Below are positions 11,480 through 22,283 of a stretch of 64,000 nt of DNA, one piece after another. Each line of letters opens with the position of its first letter. The stretch's first letter is position 1. The stretch comes from Anthonomus grandis grandis (Eukaryota > Arthropoda > Insecta > Coleoptera > Curculionidae). The translations under genes and the position numbers were made by a program. The stretch spans positions 1,769,644-1,833,643 of the forward strand of contig NC_065548.1 of the NCBI RefSeq assembly GCF_022605725.1, written 5' to 3'. The notes under the pieces are model-generated. The model did no database searches. It was not told where the DNA came from and worked only from the letters and a program-made list of their open reading frames with translations.

Positions 11480-13510
11480 TTTTTATGTATTTAAGTGAAA
11501 TGTTTGAAAACAATTTTTTGTATCGGTAAGGCATAACCTACAGCCGCATTTTTCGCACTTGAGTCGGCTTGTACCTTTCACACAGAGCCGGCATCTTCCT
11601 TTGCTTATATGTACTGGCCAGTGACTATAACAGTCAAATCTTGACGAGGCATCGGGTGGATTAACAATCGGGCGTTGTATGGATGGTCCTATGTTATCAG
11701 CACTTGGACGCCCCCTTCTTGATTCTTTGCAACATTTGGATAGACCTGATATGATATCTAATCTAAATTTCTAAATTTCTTGAGTGGCACATACTTTTTT
11801 TGTAAAACAGAACAGTCCAACCTATATAACAACCATGCATTTACAACGCACACATCTAAAAGGTATCCAAATATTGTAAAATACTACTTTTTTTCTTTAT
11901 GTGAAGTTTTATAAAATCCCTTTAGCGCATTGGCAGTATCAACTCCACCCATATGCTTATTGTATTGCGTTACTATAGCTGGACAGGGAACATCAGCTTT
12001 TGCCTTTGCCGCTTTATTATACCTTTTGACAGTGTCTACCGGGTCTATTCCAAAAATTGTACTACCCAAAAGTACGAGTTTGTTGTCTAGCCGTTTGACA
12101 ATTATAATGCCCTTGTCTATATCAGCTTTATAGTCAAATGTTCCTTTTCCTTTTGTTTCTAGGACCTTATCTGTATCAATAGGGCAACCAGCAATCCTGT
12201 AACTCCCCATGGTTTCAAGACTGAAAATGTCACAATGTTCCCTTAGATAAATGAAAAGGGAAGGACTTGCAAATGATTGATTGATAATGCAATTACAATT
12301 CCGGCGCCAAATCCCATTTCAATTTCATTCTGGCTTAGTTCATTTATACTACCATTGAGCGTTTTAAAAATAGTTCCACCTTGATAAGGTATAAAGTCCA
12401 AGATATACCCGGACACACCGGCAATAACAAAAAACTTATAACCCCATTTATGAGGTTTGTTTTTGATGTACTGTCGAAGGTTTCCCGCTCCGATACCTTT
12501 ATAGGCAACCATGGTTTCATTAACAGAATATTCATTTTCTGGATGATTCTTTCGGAAATTGTTCCTGAGGCTATCAATCAAAGGCCTGATTTTGAAATAT
12601 CTATCTTTGACGTTTTCGTCTATGTCCTCATTATTGTTAAAATGAATATTACGTGTTTTGTGTGGCATAAGAGATGCTACCTGGTCAATTCGTGTACCAT
12701 TTGCCCAATAATCCTCGTAGGATGGAAGATCTATTATACCCATCAACAGCATAATCGCTAGAAAATCTATCATTTCCTGTTGGTTTGTAGCTATACAAGA
12801 ACCAGTCTGTTGAGTGCTGTATAGATTTGTTTGGTCTACTATGTTGTTTATTATGTCAAAGGAAAACAAGTTCGTAAAATATTCTAAGGATATTTACGAA
12901 GTAAAAATCGTTTTACTGTTTTTCGGAAGAAAGGTTGCGTCTTAGGCTTGGGAATATCTTCTTTTGTCCATGAAAATGTAGGACCTACTGGATCTTTCTT
13001 TTTTTGTTTTTCTGGTGGTTTAGAAGAACTCCCTGCTGAAAAAAAGAGGGGAAAAACTTTAGGTTTTAATTTAGATCATAATATACAAGATATTATGGTT
13101 TACCTGGGAATGCTGAAGTTTTCACTTTCTTTCTTGATGGTGGTTTAGAAGAACTTCCTGCTAAAAACAGAATTGTAAAATTTTGGGTTTTTATTTAGTA
13201 TATAATATTATACAAGGTTTACCTGAAACCTGATTTGTATAAGGCAACATTTTGCGTCTCGTGTCATTATCCGATTCATCGGAATCTAAAATTCATAGTA
13301 TTTTATATAAAACAACAGACAGTTTATTTATTAGGTACCTATGACTTGTACTTTTCTTTTCTTTTGAATTGCCGCCAAAGAAATATTTTCCTCATCCTCA
13401 GAGTCCTCCGATCCATCTGAAACTTGAGGAAGCGGTGGTAGCTTACATTTCTTCTTACCATAAAATGAGAGAGGCGCTATTTGGTCCAAATTCAAGAAAA
13501 TGTCGTCCAT
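11480..13510 (-). pseudogene. piggyBac-like transposase A with mini-exons
   Basis: The putative start ATG is at 13508-13510 and begins MDDIFLNLDQIAPLSFYG, followed by an acidic stretch with SEDSEDEEN. Short exons are delimited by GT-AG sites: one near 13284-13226 (D-S-D-E-S-D-N-D), then two related exons that both begin AGSSSKPP. The catalytic region is open at 12869-12243. The first aspartate position reads SVNETMVAYKG, with N in place of the usual D. The FDNFFTS-type block with the second aspartate is not found around 12240, where the frame breaks. The block 12210-11884 reads IAGCPIDTDK and then TQYNKHMGGVDTAN, keeping the third aspartate. The C-terminal cysteine-rich domain (CRLCVKG...CEKCGCRLC) is readable at about 11600-11510. 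Frame changes near 12890 and 12230 and loss of two catalytic positions make it inactive. Confidence 0.88.
13015..13226 (-). repeat. Tandem duplication of an intron-exon unit inside transposase A
   Basis: The segments about 13015-13115 and 13133-13226 share 'tggtggtttagaagaact' with 'cctgctgaaa' or 'cctgctaaaa', then 'ttttaatttag' or 'ttttatttag' and 'ggtttacctg'. Each copy holds an acceptor, the AGSSSKPP-encoding exon start and an upstream donor. The result is two successive mini-exons made by local duplication. Confidence 0.7.
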
Positions 13511-13512
13511 AA

Positions 13513-14394
13513 CTCCTTAAACTAAAAAAGGAAAAAAAATCTAGTAAGGGGCAATGCGGCCATATAGTTATAACAAGCATTCAAAGTCAAAATTGTGGTT
13601 ATTTTCGTAAGTATTTAGGTAAACTAATATCAAAATATAAATACCTGTATATCAACGATAAAAAAAAAGCTGTTCTGGCATGATTTTTTGTAACCAAATA
13701 TTTATTTTACTTCGTTGGTATCTTAATATTAAAGATAGTATCGATTCCGTATGAAAATATAAATATATAAAAATTTATGAGGCGAAAAAACTATTTTTCT
13801 AAGAGTTCCTTAGATCATTTTGATGTGTATATATCGAACGGTATCATTATAGATTTGAGTTCATATTTCTTTTTAATACGTGAATAAGTCTATTTTCTTC
13901 TTTTCAATTTTTTGAGCGTATGAGATAGTAATTTCTAAATTGATTTTTGCTCAAAAAAATAAGTAACTCTTTAACATTGTACACACATATCTGTGTTATC
14001 TGGCCTGGTTTTCCTTTTCATAACAAAAAAATCTGACATTTTAGGTACTTTAATACTTTGTATGGGTCTCAAGGGCATTTTTGCAATTTTTTTTAAGTGT
14101 CTGGTTGGTAGCTACTTTCCTCGTGGAGGTTTTTACAATTTATGAAAATCCACTGGAAAATATTACGTCTTTTATGAAAAAAACTTAATACCAATAAAAT
14201 CATTTTCTATTTCAATCTTAACAAAAGCCTTTATTTCCACAAACCCAGGTAACTTTAAACGACCTGTCAAAAGCAAAATATACGTATCGAGGAAGCGTAC
14301 CCTTTAAATGTTATGCTAATTTAACATAATTTAAATACAACGTATTTTGACAACTGAAACGATAATCAAGCCTAAAAAGTTAACTTGTCCTCTC
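13513..14394. other. No feature recognised
   Basis: AT-rich sequence. I looked for the missing N-terminal half of the Tc1 relic and for the far end of piggyBac A and found neither convincingly. Confidence 0.4.
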
Positions 14395-14745
14395 AATCCT
14401 TTAATACAAAACCCGTCGCGTCGGTTCGAGGGTATAGTAGTAAAAACAAACTGCGGAAAGTTTTAATAAAATCTCGCGCGCGAGAACGCCTCGCCCCCCG
14501 CACCCTCTCTTAATAATTACAAAACTGTCCGGGGCCCTTTTCCTAATTAGTCGCCATTAAAAGTATTTTCAATGGCTTTAATTTCGGGTTGTCGAGTCCC
14601 GAAAAACAGGAAAGTTCCGGACCGCTTTTGCTTTTGTACTCTCTAACGGCGACAAACTCGCTCGCTACCGCTACGTAATAATTATTGCTTCGCTCAACGT
14701 TTTTGGCGCAGCGGCCGGATTTAATTTGCTCCCTTGCAACACCGA
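14395..14745. other. GC-richer single-copy island with CpG-rich words
   Basis: Contains 'ccgtcgcgtcggttcgag', 'atctcgcgcgcgagaacg', 'tccggggccc' and 'gcagcggccgg', in strong contrast to its flanks. 'tctcgcgcgcgaga' is a 14-nt palindrome near 14473-14486. No coding frame with a recognisable domain is present. A promoter-like or conserved non-coding element is possible. Confidence 0.5.
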
Positions 14746-15260
14746 CAAATTTACAAACATCATAAAATTACTGGGGTGGTTCGATCACGGGAGAGAGGGT
14801 GGAAAGTTTCACTTGGTTGTTTTTAAGTTTTTGACAAGGAGGGACATTTCGGGAAATTTATGTTCAAACGGGCATAAGTTGCATAAAAAAAGCATTTATT
14901 CTCCCACAGTAAAAAGATCTAGGGCTTTTCCCTACTACCCTATAGCAGCCTCACTATAGATTTAAGACAAGGTGGCTTAGCCGTAGTAGGTTGATTAATG
15001 AGAAACTACTGGAAGTAGAACTCAATACTGGTTATTCACAAAAATTAACAACTATTTATATCAATCTTAAGATAACAATTCGAAGTAATTATAAAAATCA
15101 AGGTGAGCAACGTAATCATAATTTTAACTATTTGCTAATTACGACCTTGCGAACTTATAACAAACGTGAGCTTAAAATCCATCGCAAACACCTTGACCGA
15201 CTAACATAAACAATTTTATACAGTGCTTTCATTTCAAAACGATCCACCCTTAATAACTTT

Positions 15261-15296
<36 letters not shown>

Positions 15297-15599
15297 TCAA
15301 ATAAGATCTACAGGAGAGCGTTTAATTATACATTTACTGAAGTTCTGTCAATCACCTCCTCACCTCCAGCTAACCTCACTTTAATATGTCAAATGAGAAC
15401 CCCCATCGTGTAAGCAGCGTACACCATAGTAAGCAGCGTAAAATTTTCTATTCAACGGTACCAAAAAAAATGAAATCGGTAAATGTGTAAGCAAATAGTT
15501 AGCGAAAATGTCTAGAAATAATGAATATTTTATTTTATGGAGAAATTTATGGTAATCTTATAACTAAAAATCTTTACAACAATTAAGAAGGTATCAGAT
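14746..15599. other. Spacer with a 31-nt poly(A) run
   Basis: No recognisable gene; the short open frames 14726-14959 and 14991-15209 lack any family signature. A homopolymer of about 31 A lies at 15264-15294, which may be a retroelement tail. The word 'actaacataaacaatttta' at 15201 recurs near 17329, suggesting a shared repeat. Confidence 0.45.
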
Positions 15600-16890
15600 T
15601 TTCGTGCACTGTAATCTGATCTTGCATATTTTTACCCTCAAATCCATCTTGATAAGCTCGTATACATATATTCCCTGAATATTTTTTTAAGTGAACATTC
15701 TAGGAATATTCCTTGAAGAAATCAATATTGTCATCATACGCTATAAATATTTCTTTATCGGCGTCCTCAAGTTACTTAGATAATATAGAAGGGGTTCTCG
15801 GAATATTAAAATAATAGAAAAAGCAGATTCCTGTTATTTCAACGTTCTAAGGGACTGGAATCGTAGCTTGACGTAATTTTTTCGAGTAATTTTTCGGAAT
15901 TTTAAATAATTTTTTAATGTTATTTCACATCTTCAGTTCAGTCTTTGGTCCTGTAAATATTAGGAAAGAGACCCTTTTTTTTGTGTACAACCTCCTTAAA
16001 AATCTTCCTAAAAATATTCTCAAGAACAGTGAAAATTGACTGAGGAAATTCCAAAAAAAAAATGTCACAACCAAAACTGCTTTAACCATCCAAATCCTTA
16101 ATCAAGGACCACGTTTTTACCCTCAAATCCGTCTTCATTAATCTCCCTATATTATCGTGAAAAAAGTATGAAAATATTCCAAGTAGTTCCCAAGTTATGC
16201 CCAACAATGTGCACTAATGATTAAAAACCGTGTAGTTGTAAAACGCAATTCAAGAACGTTCAATTTTTTGGGTCTTGGACCTCGCTTGACGAAATTGCCT
16301 TTAACTCAGTGAGTTTTTTAGCTACAAAAATCGTTTATATATGAAATTATTGGTAAAAGAATGCTCTTTTATTGTCTGAAACTTCTTTGAGAATATTGCA
16401 GTTATTTTCCAAAAATATTCCAATTGTTTTCCTAAGCAAAAAAAGGTTCATCCGAAACAGTCCTAACTCGTTAAATCTATAACTGGAAAATGCATTTTTA
16501 CCCTCAAATCCATCTTGAGAGACTCGTCTTCCTAATAATCTTCCTAAAAATATTCTCAAGAACAGTGAAAATTGACTGAGGAAATTCCAAAAAAAAATGT
16601 CATAACCAAAACTGCTTTAACTATCCAAATCCTTAATCAAGGACCACGTTCTTACCCTCAAATCCGTCTTCATTAATCTCCCTATATTATCGTGAAAAAA
16701 GTATGAAAATATTCCGAGTAGTTCCCAAGTTATGCCCAACAATGTGCACTAATGATTAAAAACCAGAAACGTTGAAATGTTTTTGAAATTTTTTTAAGGG
16801 ACTGAAATCGTAGCTTGGGTTTTTTGATATTCCTAACATATTCACTAGAAAAATGCTCGAAAATTTGATAGCACGGACGTAATTTTTTCG
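15600..16890. repeat. Repeat cluster with a recent 229-bp direct duplication
   Basis: The segment 16001-16229 recurs almost unchanged at 16537-16764, from 'aatcttcctaaaaatattct' to 'aatgattaaaaacc', with only a few substitutions seen by eye. Related but more diverged units fill the interval. They share 'tttttaccctcaaatcc', which occurs near 15640, 16118, 16498 and 16654. No frame with a domain; the minus open frame 16347-16559 overlaps repeats. Confidence 0.85.
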
Positions 16891-16894
16891 TAAA

Positions 16895-17122
16895 TGACAT
16901 TTTTAAACTTGACTTTTTGCGACCTGTTTTGTAGGTAAGATTTAAACCACATTAAAACTTTATGTTTAATACCCATTTTTTTTCCAATTTTTTTAACAGA
17001 TAAGCTTTATTTACAGTGTCGAATGCTCTCTTAAAATCGAGAAACACAGCCAGAACAAAGTTGCCGCCCTGATCCAGTTTTTTCAAGAAGGTATCGAATA
17101 AATTAATTACAGCAGATTCCTT
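16895..17122 (-). pseudogene. Non-LTR (LINE) reverse transcriptase fragment
   Basis: The minus strand reads ESAVINLFDTFLKKLDQGGN, then VLAVFLDFKRAFDTVNKAYL. The L-D-F-x-x-A-F-D-T-V block is RT motif A of CR1/Jockey-type LINEs and includes a catalytic aspartate. After an eight-A run near 16976-16983 the frame changes and continues GIKHKVLMWFKSYLQNRSQK, the next conserved LINE segment. About 75 codons survive. The motif C (Y-x-D-D) region, the endonuclease and the 3' end are not seen nearby. Confidence 0.85.
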
Positions 17123-17129
17123 GAATTAT

Positions 17130-18295
17130 CTTGAAATGTTACTTTTCGTATGTAATTAAACTAATTAAAGACTTGAATCATCAATTTATTACAATCGTCC
17201 ATGATTCCTGGGTCTCAGATGGGTTTTCGTGACAAAATGAGGGTAAAAAGTCGATTATTTGGCATTTTACCGCATCTCACCTCTCTAATATGCCATGAAT
17301 TATCTTGAAATGTTTGACCAACTAACATAAACAATTTTATATAAATATACATGGATTATACTAAAAAAAGAAGACTACATACGCGGATCTGGTCATGTAA
17401 TTGCCACAAATATTGGAACTGGATAAGGTTTACGTAATACCGATCATTGTATCGTCAAACTGATTGATTCCGAACACCTTGAAGCAGAACCTTAGAGCAC
17501 TAGGCCTATACTATAACACCTTCAACTACATCCAGGAGTAAGTTCTATTTAGCACATGCCACATAGTTAAAAAATTTCTACAGGACAGTATATGACACCG
17601 ACGATAACTAGTCTACTCCCTTATTCAAAAAGGCGAGGTTTCCTTATCATATACTATCCATCATAATAATCAGTTCATTGAGATCTAGCTAGATCTAGAT
17701 CATTCTAGCGCATCTCACCTCTCTAATATGCCCTGAATCATTATGAAATATTAATTTTCGTATGTAATTGAACTAATTAAAGACTTGAACCATCAATTAA
17801 TTTTTTTCGAAAAATACAGAAAAACTCCTACCGCCCGAAAAATTAAAATGAAATATTTTTTTACAATTTTTCTTAATAATATCCTTAAATAAACTAACAC
17901 GACGAAAATCGATGTTAAATTGCCTGTTTTGACATATAAGACGTAGGTTGTGAATGACTAAATTGAAGTACTTCGGCAAGAGAGTAATTTGTAGAAAGAA
18001 CCCTTGAGATAATAACTTTATTAGGGACAGAATTAAAGTATTGCCTAAAAATGTGAGGAAGTTCTTTAGAATGTTAATTGATAAATTTTTCCAGACAGTG
18101 ACAATTTAAAAATTTAATTTTCCAGGTAGTTTTTGGATCTCACCTCTCTAATACGCCTTGAATCATCTTGAAATGATTCCTGGATCTCAGTTGGGTTTTC
18201 ATGATAAAAAGCGGGTAAAAAGTCGATAGTTTGAGTTTCTACCGGATCTCACTTCCCTAATATGATTTTTTTAATTTAAAAATAAATTTTATTTG
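17130..18295. repeat. Dispersed repeat cluster ('catctcacctctctaat' family)
   Basis: The block 'catctcacctctctaatatgcc' or a close variant occurs near 17272, 17710, 18136 and 18242, with a linked 'ttcctggatctcag...gggtaaaaagtcgat' block near 17207 and 18177. 'gtatgtaattaaactaattaaag' near 17158 recurs near 17760. The copies are diverged and interleaved with the LINE-like segment at 17797-17979. Confidence 0.7.
17797..17979 (-). pseudogene. Possible LINE coding relic shared with 28705-28815
   Basis: This open minus-strand block contains DFRRVSLFKDIIKKNCKKIF followed by HFNFSGGRSFSVFF. The unlinked segment at 28815-28705 encodes DFRRVSLLKDIIEENCKKIF and the same kind of continuation. Similarity held in one frame suggests both derive from a coding sequence. 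The second copy lies next to a LINE 3'-region-like block, so a LINE origin is my inference. I do not recognise the domain itself. Confidence 0.45.
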
Positions 18296-19421
18296 CCAAA
18301 TATCATTATTTTTTTTTTTTCATAAATTAAACACATCGTTTATTATTTAAATTGTTAGACCTTGTCAATATGATTTTTTTCCTATGAATTTTCGTCTTTT
18401 AATGTTACGTTAGCCACTTGAATTTATTTTTTCATTTTAAGTTCCTTCCAAATACCTAAAGTTATTAATCCAGGTTGTAATTTTGTTGTAATTAGTGGAT
18501 TAGTTATTAAGTGTGTAAAATGATCCATTTTTTTATAAATGTGAAATTCCAATTCCCATGAATAAAAAAGAGGATTTAACACATACTACCGAACAAAACA
18601 TTAAAAAAAAATCAAAAATACCAAATTACTTTACGCACTAGTGCGAAAAAAAAAATTTATAAACCCTGAAAAGTGTGTAAAATAAGTACTTTACGCACGG
18701 TAGTAAAAAAATAATTTTTTATATCATTCCAGGCATTTCATGCCATTTGTATGTCTTTAAGGTACTGGTAGTAACTTTTCAGACCTCACGAACCATCATT
18801 AAAATTGAATTTCTTGAATTATGTGAATGTTGAATTACGATCGTCAATGTAAAAACATCCTAATAATGTAAAGACACTAGCAATAGTGACGATAGAAGAA
18901 TTATAATAAAAGTAATAAAATAACATTATTAGGACAAGAAAAAGACGAACAAGTAGATTCAGATAATATAAAAAAAATTTACAAAAATCATTAAAATTTT
19001 CTTTAAATAAAAAGTCATAGTAATAATATTTCAAGCAATAACACAAATAAATCATAAAATCTAAAATCTAAAAACAAAAATCTGTGACAAAGAAAATTAA
19101 AGATTGTTAACTTTAAGGGACAACCCAAGACCAAATTCAACAAAAAATTTCGCAGTACTTCCCATCAAACAGAACAATCATGAATCATAAATGCCCAAAA
19201 ATAAATAAAACATGGGCAAATATTTGAATATGTTATTAGGTTGAAGAATCTGTATCTTATTAAGTAGAAGAAAAAGAAAAAAAAGAGGAAAATGTTCCAC
19301 ACAAGACACAAATTTTCCCACGCATTTACTGAGACGTGAGACGTGATTTCCTAATTAGGTCATAAATTATGCTGTTGCGTTCTCGCATCACCGGCCGAAT
19401 AACTGACTATGAGTGTCTATA
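18296..19421. other. AT-rich region without recognised feature
   Basis: Low-complexity AT-rich DNA. The minus open frame 18819-19055 is composed of AT-driven residues and is not a credible gene. This DNA, with that after 26248, is the target context of the LTR element. Confidence 0.45.
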
Positions 19422-19425
19422 AGTG
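19422..19425. repeat. 5' target-site duplication AGTG
   Basis: AGTG immediately precedes the 5' LTR and is repeated right after the 3' LTR at 26244-26247. A 4-bp duplication is the expected size for gypsy-group integrases. Confidence 0.85.
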
Positions 19426-19645
19426 AGTTATGTACACAATTATGCCACCCTATATATAATATTTGCTTATGTATATGCTTACTCAGTTATATTGTATTTC
19501 ATGCTTTATTTGCATTATTTAGTCTATATAATCACTTGTAATATTAAGTTAAGGTAATCTTCGTTCTTGCTTAGAGTACACTGTATCGCGGCTTGTCAAA
19601 ATAAAAGTTTTTTAAAACGTTATTAACGTGACAGAAAACATAACT
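19426..19645 (+). repeat. 5' LTR
   Basis: 220 bp from 'agttatgtacacaatt' to 'agaaaacataact'. It carries an 'aataaaag' poly(A)-type signal near 19601-19608. Base-by-base reading found no difference from the 3' LTR. Confidence 0.95.
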
Positions 19646-19655
19646 GGCGCAGTCG
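19645..19655 (+). other. Primer-binding site, tRNA-Ser type
   Basis: TGGCGCAGTCG directly abuts the LTR end, sharing its last T. From memory it complements the 3' end (with CCA) of insect tRNA-Ser, the primer used by the 17.6/297 branch of errantiviruses. Confidence 0.8.
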
Positions 19656-19868
19656 GGTAGGATCAGGGCAGTTTTCGATTGAGATTTGCACGTCATCGAG
19701 ACGATCAATCGTAAAAACGTGAGTTTTAACTCTTCAGTCCTGATACGAACGTGGAAGCTGAGATCAAACCTTATCAGAATCGCTCTGAGACGAGAGATCA
19801 GTGGAAACACCATTTGGCAGCACGTACACAGCACCTTAGCAACGCGGGGATTCATCTGATTGGAAAAA

Positions 19869-19874
19869 GGTAAG
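19869..19874 (+). other. Candidate 5' splice site for env mRNA
   Basis: AAAAG|GTAAGTG around 19869/19870 in the untranslated leader is a near-consensus donor. Its likely partner is the acceptor ending at 24276, six bases before the env ATG. Errantiviruses are known to express Env from a spliced subgenomic RNA. Confidence 0.6.
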
Positions 19875-19891
19875 TGCCAATTTCCTTTCAA

Positions 19892-19991
19892 ACCCTTTCC
19901 CTTACTTTGGATTGAGCGAGTGGAAAGTTAGTCTTAAGTTACCCCTTTCCCTTACTTTGGATTGAGCGAGTGGAAAGTTAGTTTTAAGATT
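19892..19991 (+). repeat. Two 50-bp direct repeats in the leader
   Basis: The block from 'ccctttcccttactttgg' to 'gtggaaagttagtc' recurs once with a 50-bp offset; the second copy differs by about one base ('gttttaag' for 'gtcttaag'). It lies between the candidate splice donor and gag. Confidence 0.85.
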
Positions 19992-20225
19992 ATTGTTATT
20001 TTTAAAATTTTTATTGAAACATATATTTGAAAAACTTATTTTGAATTTATCTTTATCAATTGAATATTATTGAAATTACCATTGAACTTTCTTTTGAGCA
20101 AATCCTATTGGAATATACTCTCTCTTTATCGTAAAGGAAGAAAGATTCAAATAATTTAGTAGTAAAATTAATTTTAGAATTGAGTTTATGTTATTTAATT
20201 AATAACATTATTTTTATTTTACTCT

Positions 20226-21675
20226 ATGAGTGAACCAAACGTTGACGCATTAGCTGAAGAATTTTTCAGAACCCTCAAATTACAACAACAAAATTCGCAT
20301 TTAGAAACAATCACTGAACAATCCGAGTTATCTAACACAATGACTACTACACGATCAAATTCTATAAATTACACTCTTCTAAAAATGTATGTTGATACAA
20401 TTCACCCTTACAATGGTGATTCGAATACTCTTAATAATTTCATTTCTGCCGCAGATTTTCTATTCGAAACATGATAACCAAGAAGATCCTATTTTAAAAA
20501 ATTACCTTATTAGAACTATTAGAATGAAATTAATTGACCGTGCACTAATATTAGTAGGTTGCCGTATGGAATTATTATCCTGGGCACATATTAGAACTGC
20601 TTTATTAGATTGTTTTGGCGATAAGCGTAGTATAGAATGCCTTGAACAAGATTTGTTTGTAGCTATCCCAAATAAGAATGAACAACCATTAGATTTTGCA
20701 AAAAGACTACAAGTATTGCGTAGTGCTTTAGCTCAAAAAATTAATAGTTTTGATGATAATTTTATGACAGCTGAAACAAAACTTATTCATCTTAGACAAT
20801 ATGATACTATATGTTTAAGAACATTTATAAGAGGATTAAACAACCCCTTACAAAGTATTATTCGATTAAAAAACCCCGATTGCATAGAAACCGCAATGAC
20901 AATGATATCAGAGGAAGAAAACTTCCATTATACACAAAATTTATACAAACCATTTATACCAATTAACCATAACAAACAACCAACACTAATGCACAAACCA
21001 CCAGCATATTCACAGAATAACTCACAACACAAAAATCATAATAATAATATACAATATCCAAATCCAAATAATTTTAGAACACCAAATAATAATTTTTATC
21101 AACAACATAACTATAGACAGAATATTATTCCACCTAGTTATCAGAATTTCAATCAAAATTCAAATTTCCCACGAGGTCCAGTTCCAATACAACCTAGGCC
21201 AATGCCTCAGAGACCTCTTCCAACCAATCGACAAGTTTTCGGTACCCCAAAGAATGTTTTCAAACCCACAGGTCGAACACCCCTTGATAAACCTGAGCCA
21301 ATGTCAACCAGAACATCTTATACAATGCCAACAAATTCTAACATTCACCCCAATAATCATTTTAAGCCATCTGGCCCAAGAAATTTCATTTCGCAAGAAC
21401 TTTTCCAAATGGAAAATAAAAATCTAGAAGAAAATGTCACAACCAATTACCACCCCAGTGAAGATAATGATGATTATTATGGAAATAATACTGAAAATCC
21501 TTATGAGTTAAATTCTTACCAAACAAATAGAAATGACCCCTGTACATCAACAGATTACAACGATTTTGAATATGAACTAGAATATTCTTACGATGAAAAT
21601 GCATTCCCTATTCCAGAACAACAAATAGAAAATGAAAATTTTCCTATTACCAACCCTTCGAAAACCCTAACATAA
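20226..21675 (+). pseudogene. gag: Errantivirus gag, one frame change
   Basis: Gag forms the particle shell in intact relatives. The ATG at 20226 opens a frame that ends at 20474. The coding sequence continues in the next frame, open to the stop at 21673-21675. The change of frame falls just before 20474, because residues on both sides fit one continuous capsid-type domain. The predicted product is about 480 residues. The N-terminal 230 residues are capsid-like; the remainder is rich in Asn, Gln and Pro and then acidic. No CCHC zinc knuckle is present, as is usual in errantiviruses. The 3' end overlaps protease in the -1 frame, with an A_AAT_TTT heptamer at 21636-21642. A single frame change in an element with identical LTRs implies a recent mutation. 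Confidence 0.9.
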
Positions 21676-22283
21676 CATACGAAGTAAATACACAAGTCAC
21701 TAATAGCCTCCCTTATATCGAAATTCAAAACCCACCAATTAAACTGTTAATAGATACTGGCTGTTATCCATCAATATTACGACCCTCCATAGCTGAAAAA
21801 TATTTTCCTGACAAAATCTATCAATTTTCATCTATATTAAAAACCGGAGTTGGAGAAAAAGAAGTTCTCTACAAATCCAATATTCCAGCTTTTGCAGAAT
21901 TGCAAACAAACGATTCGATCGATTTTATACTCTATGATTTTCATAACTATTATGACGGTATTTTAGGCCTTCGAGAATTAACTAAATTTATGTTTAACAT
22001 TGACCTATATCATAAAAGGCTGATAAAGTCAGACGGTATTACAACCTTGTCATTCAGATATCGCGAGCCTGACTCAACATTTAAAATCACGGTCAACGCC
22101 CACGAAATTCTAAGCACAAAGGTACCCGTGACAACATATGATACTATTGACATAATTATACCTGAAGGAACAATAAATGACTCTTTATACATACCAGAAA
22201 CGCTCTGCACAGCAGAAAATGGTTTTGCACGTGTTGATATAGAGTACAGAATAACACAGATGAAAATATTACTGTTGAATTAA
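21636..22283 (+). pseudogene. pol: Errantivirus protease region of pol
   Basis: The frame -1 to gag opens after a stop at 21633-21635 and runs to 22283. It contains LLIDTGCYPSILRP near 21747-21788, the D-T-G active site of retroviral-type aspartic proteases, though with Cys after DTG rather than the common Ser. A later G-I-L-G word near 21957 fits the conserved hydrophobic-G element of the fold. The frame ends at 22281-22283 while pol homology continues in another frame that is open from 22238, so a further frame change lies between. Entry from gag would be by -1 frameshifting. Confidence 0.85.

Larger units (their letters stand above)
11186..13512 (-). mobile_element. piggyBac-like element A
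   Basis: One end is TTAA at 11186-11189 followed by 'ccctttatcagtttgag', with subterminal words 'ccgtatggtaacac' and 'ccatatggtcacatg' near 11208-11222 and 11374-11389. It contains a minus-strand transposase with an N-terminal spliced region. The distal end beyond the start codon at about 13510 was not recognised; I saw no clear inverted copy of the terminus there. The element sits exactly against the Tc1 relic, so insertion into that element at TTAA is the simplest reading. Confidence 0.7.

Noticed and set aside
12381..12761. 126-residue plus-strand open frame
   Set aside because: It lies antisense to the catalytic region of piggyBac transposase A and mirrors that coding sequence.
13848..13885. 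Candidate far terminus of piggyBac A ('gaacggtatcattatag')
   Set aside because: It does not match the inverted 11190 terminus and has no adjacent TTAA in the right place.
17685..17710. 'agatctagctagatctaga' palindromic words
   Set aside because: Short and low in complexity, with no partner elsewhere in the window.
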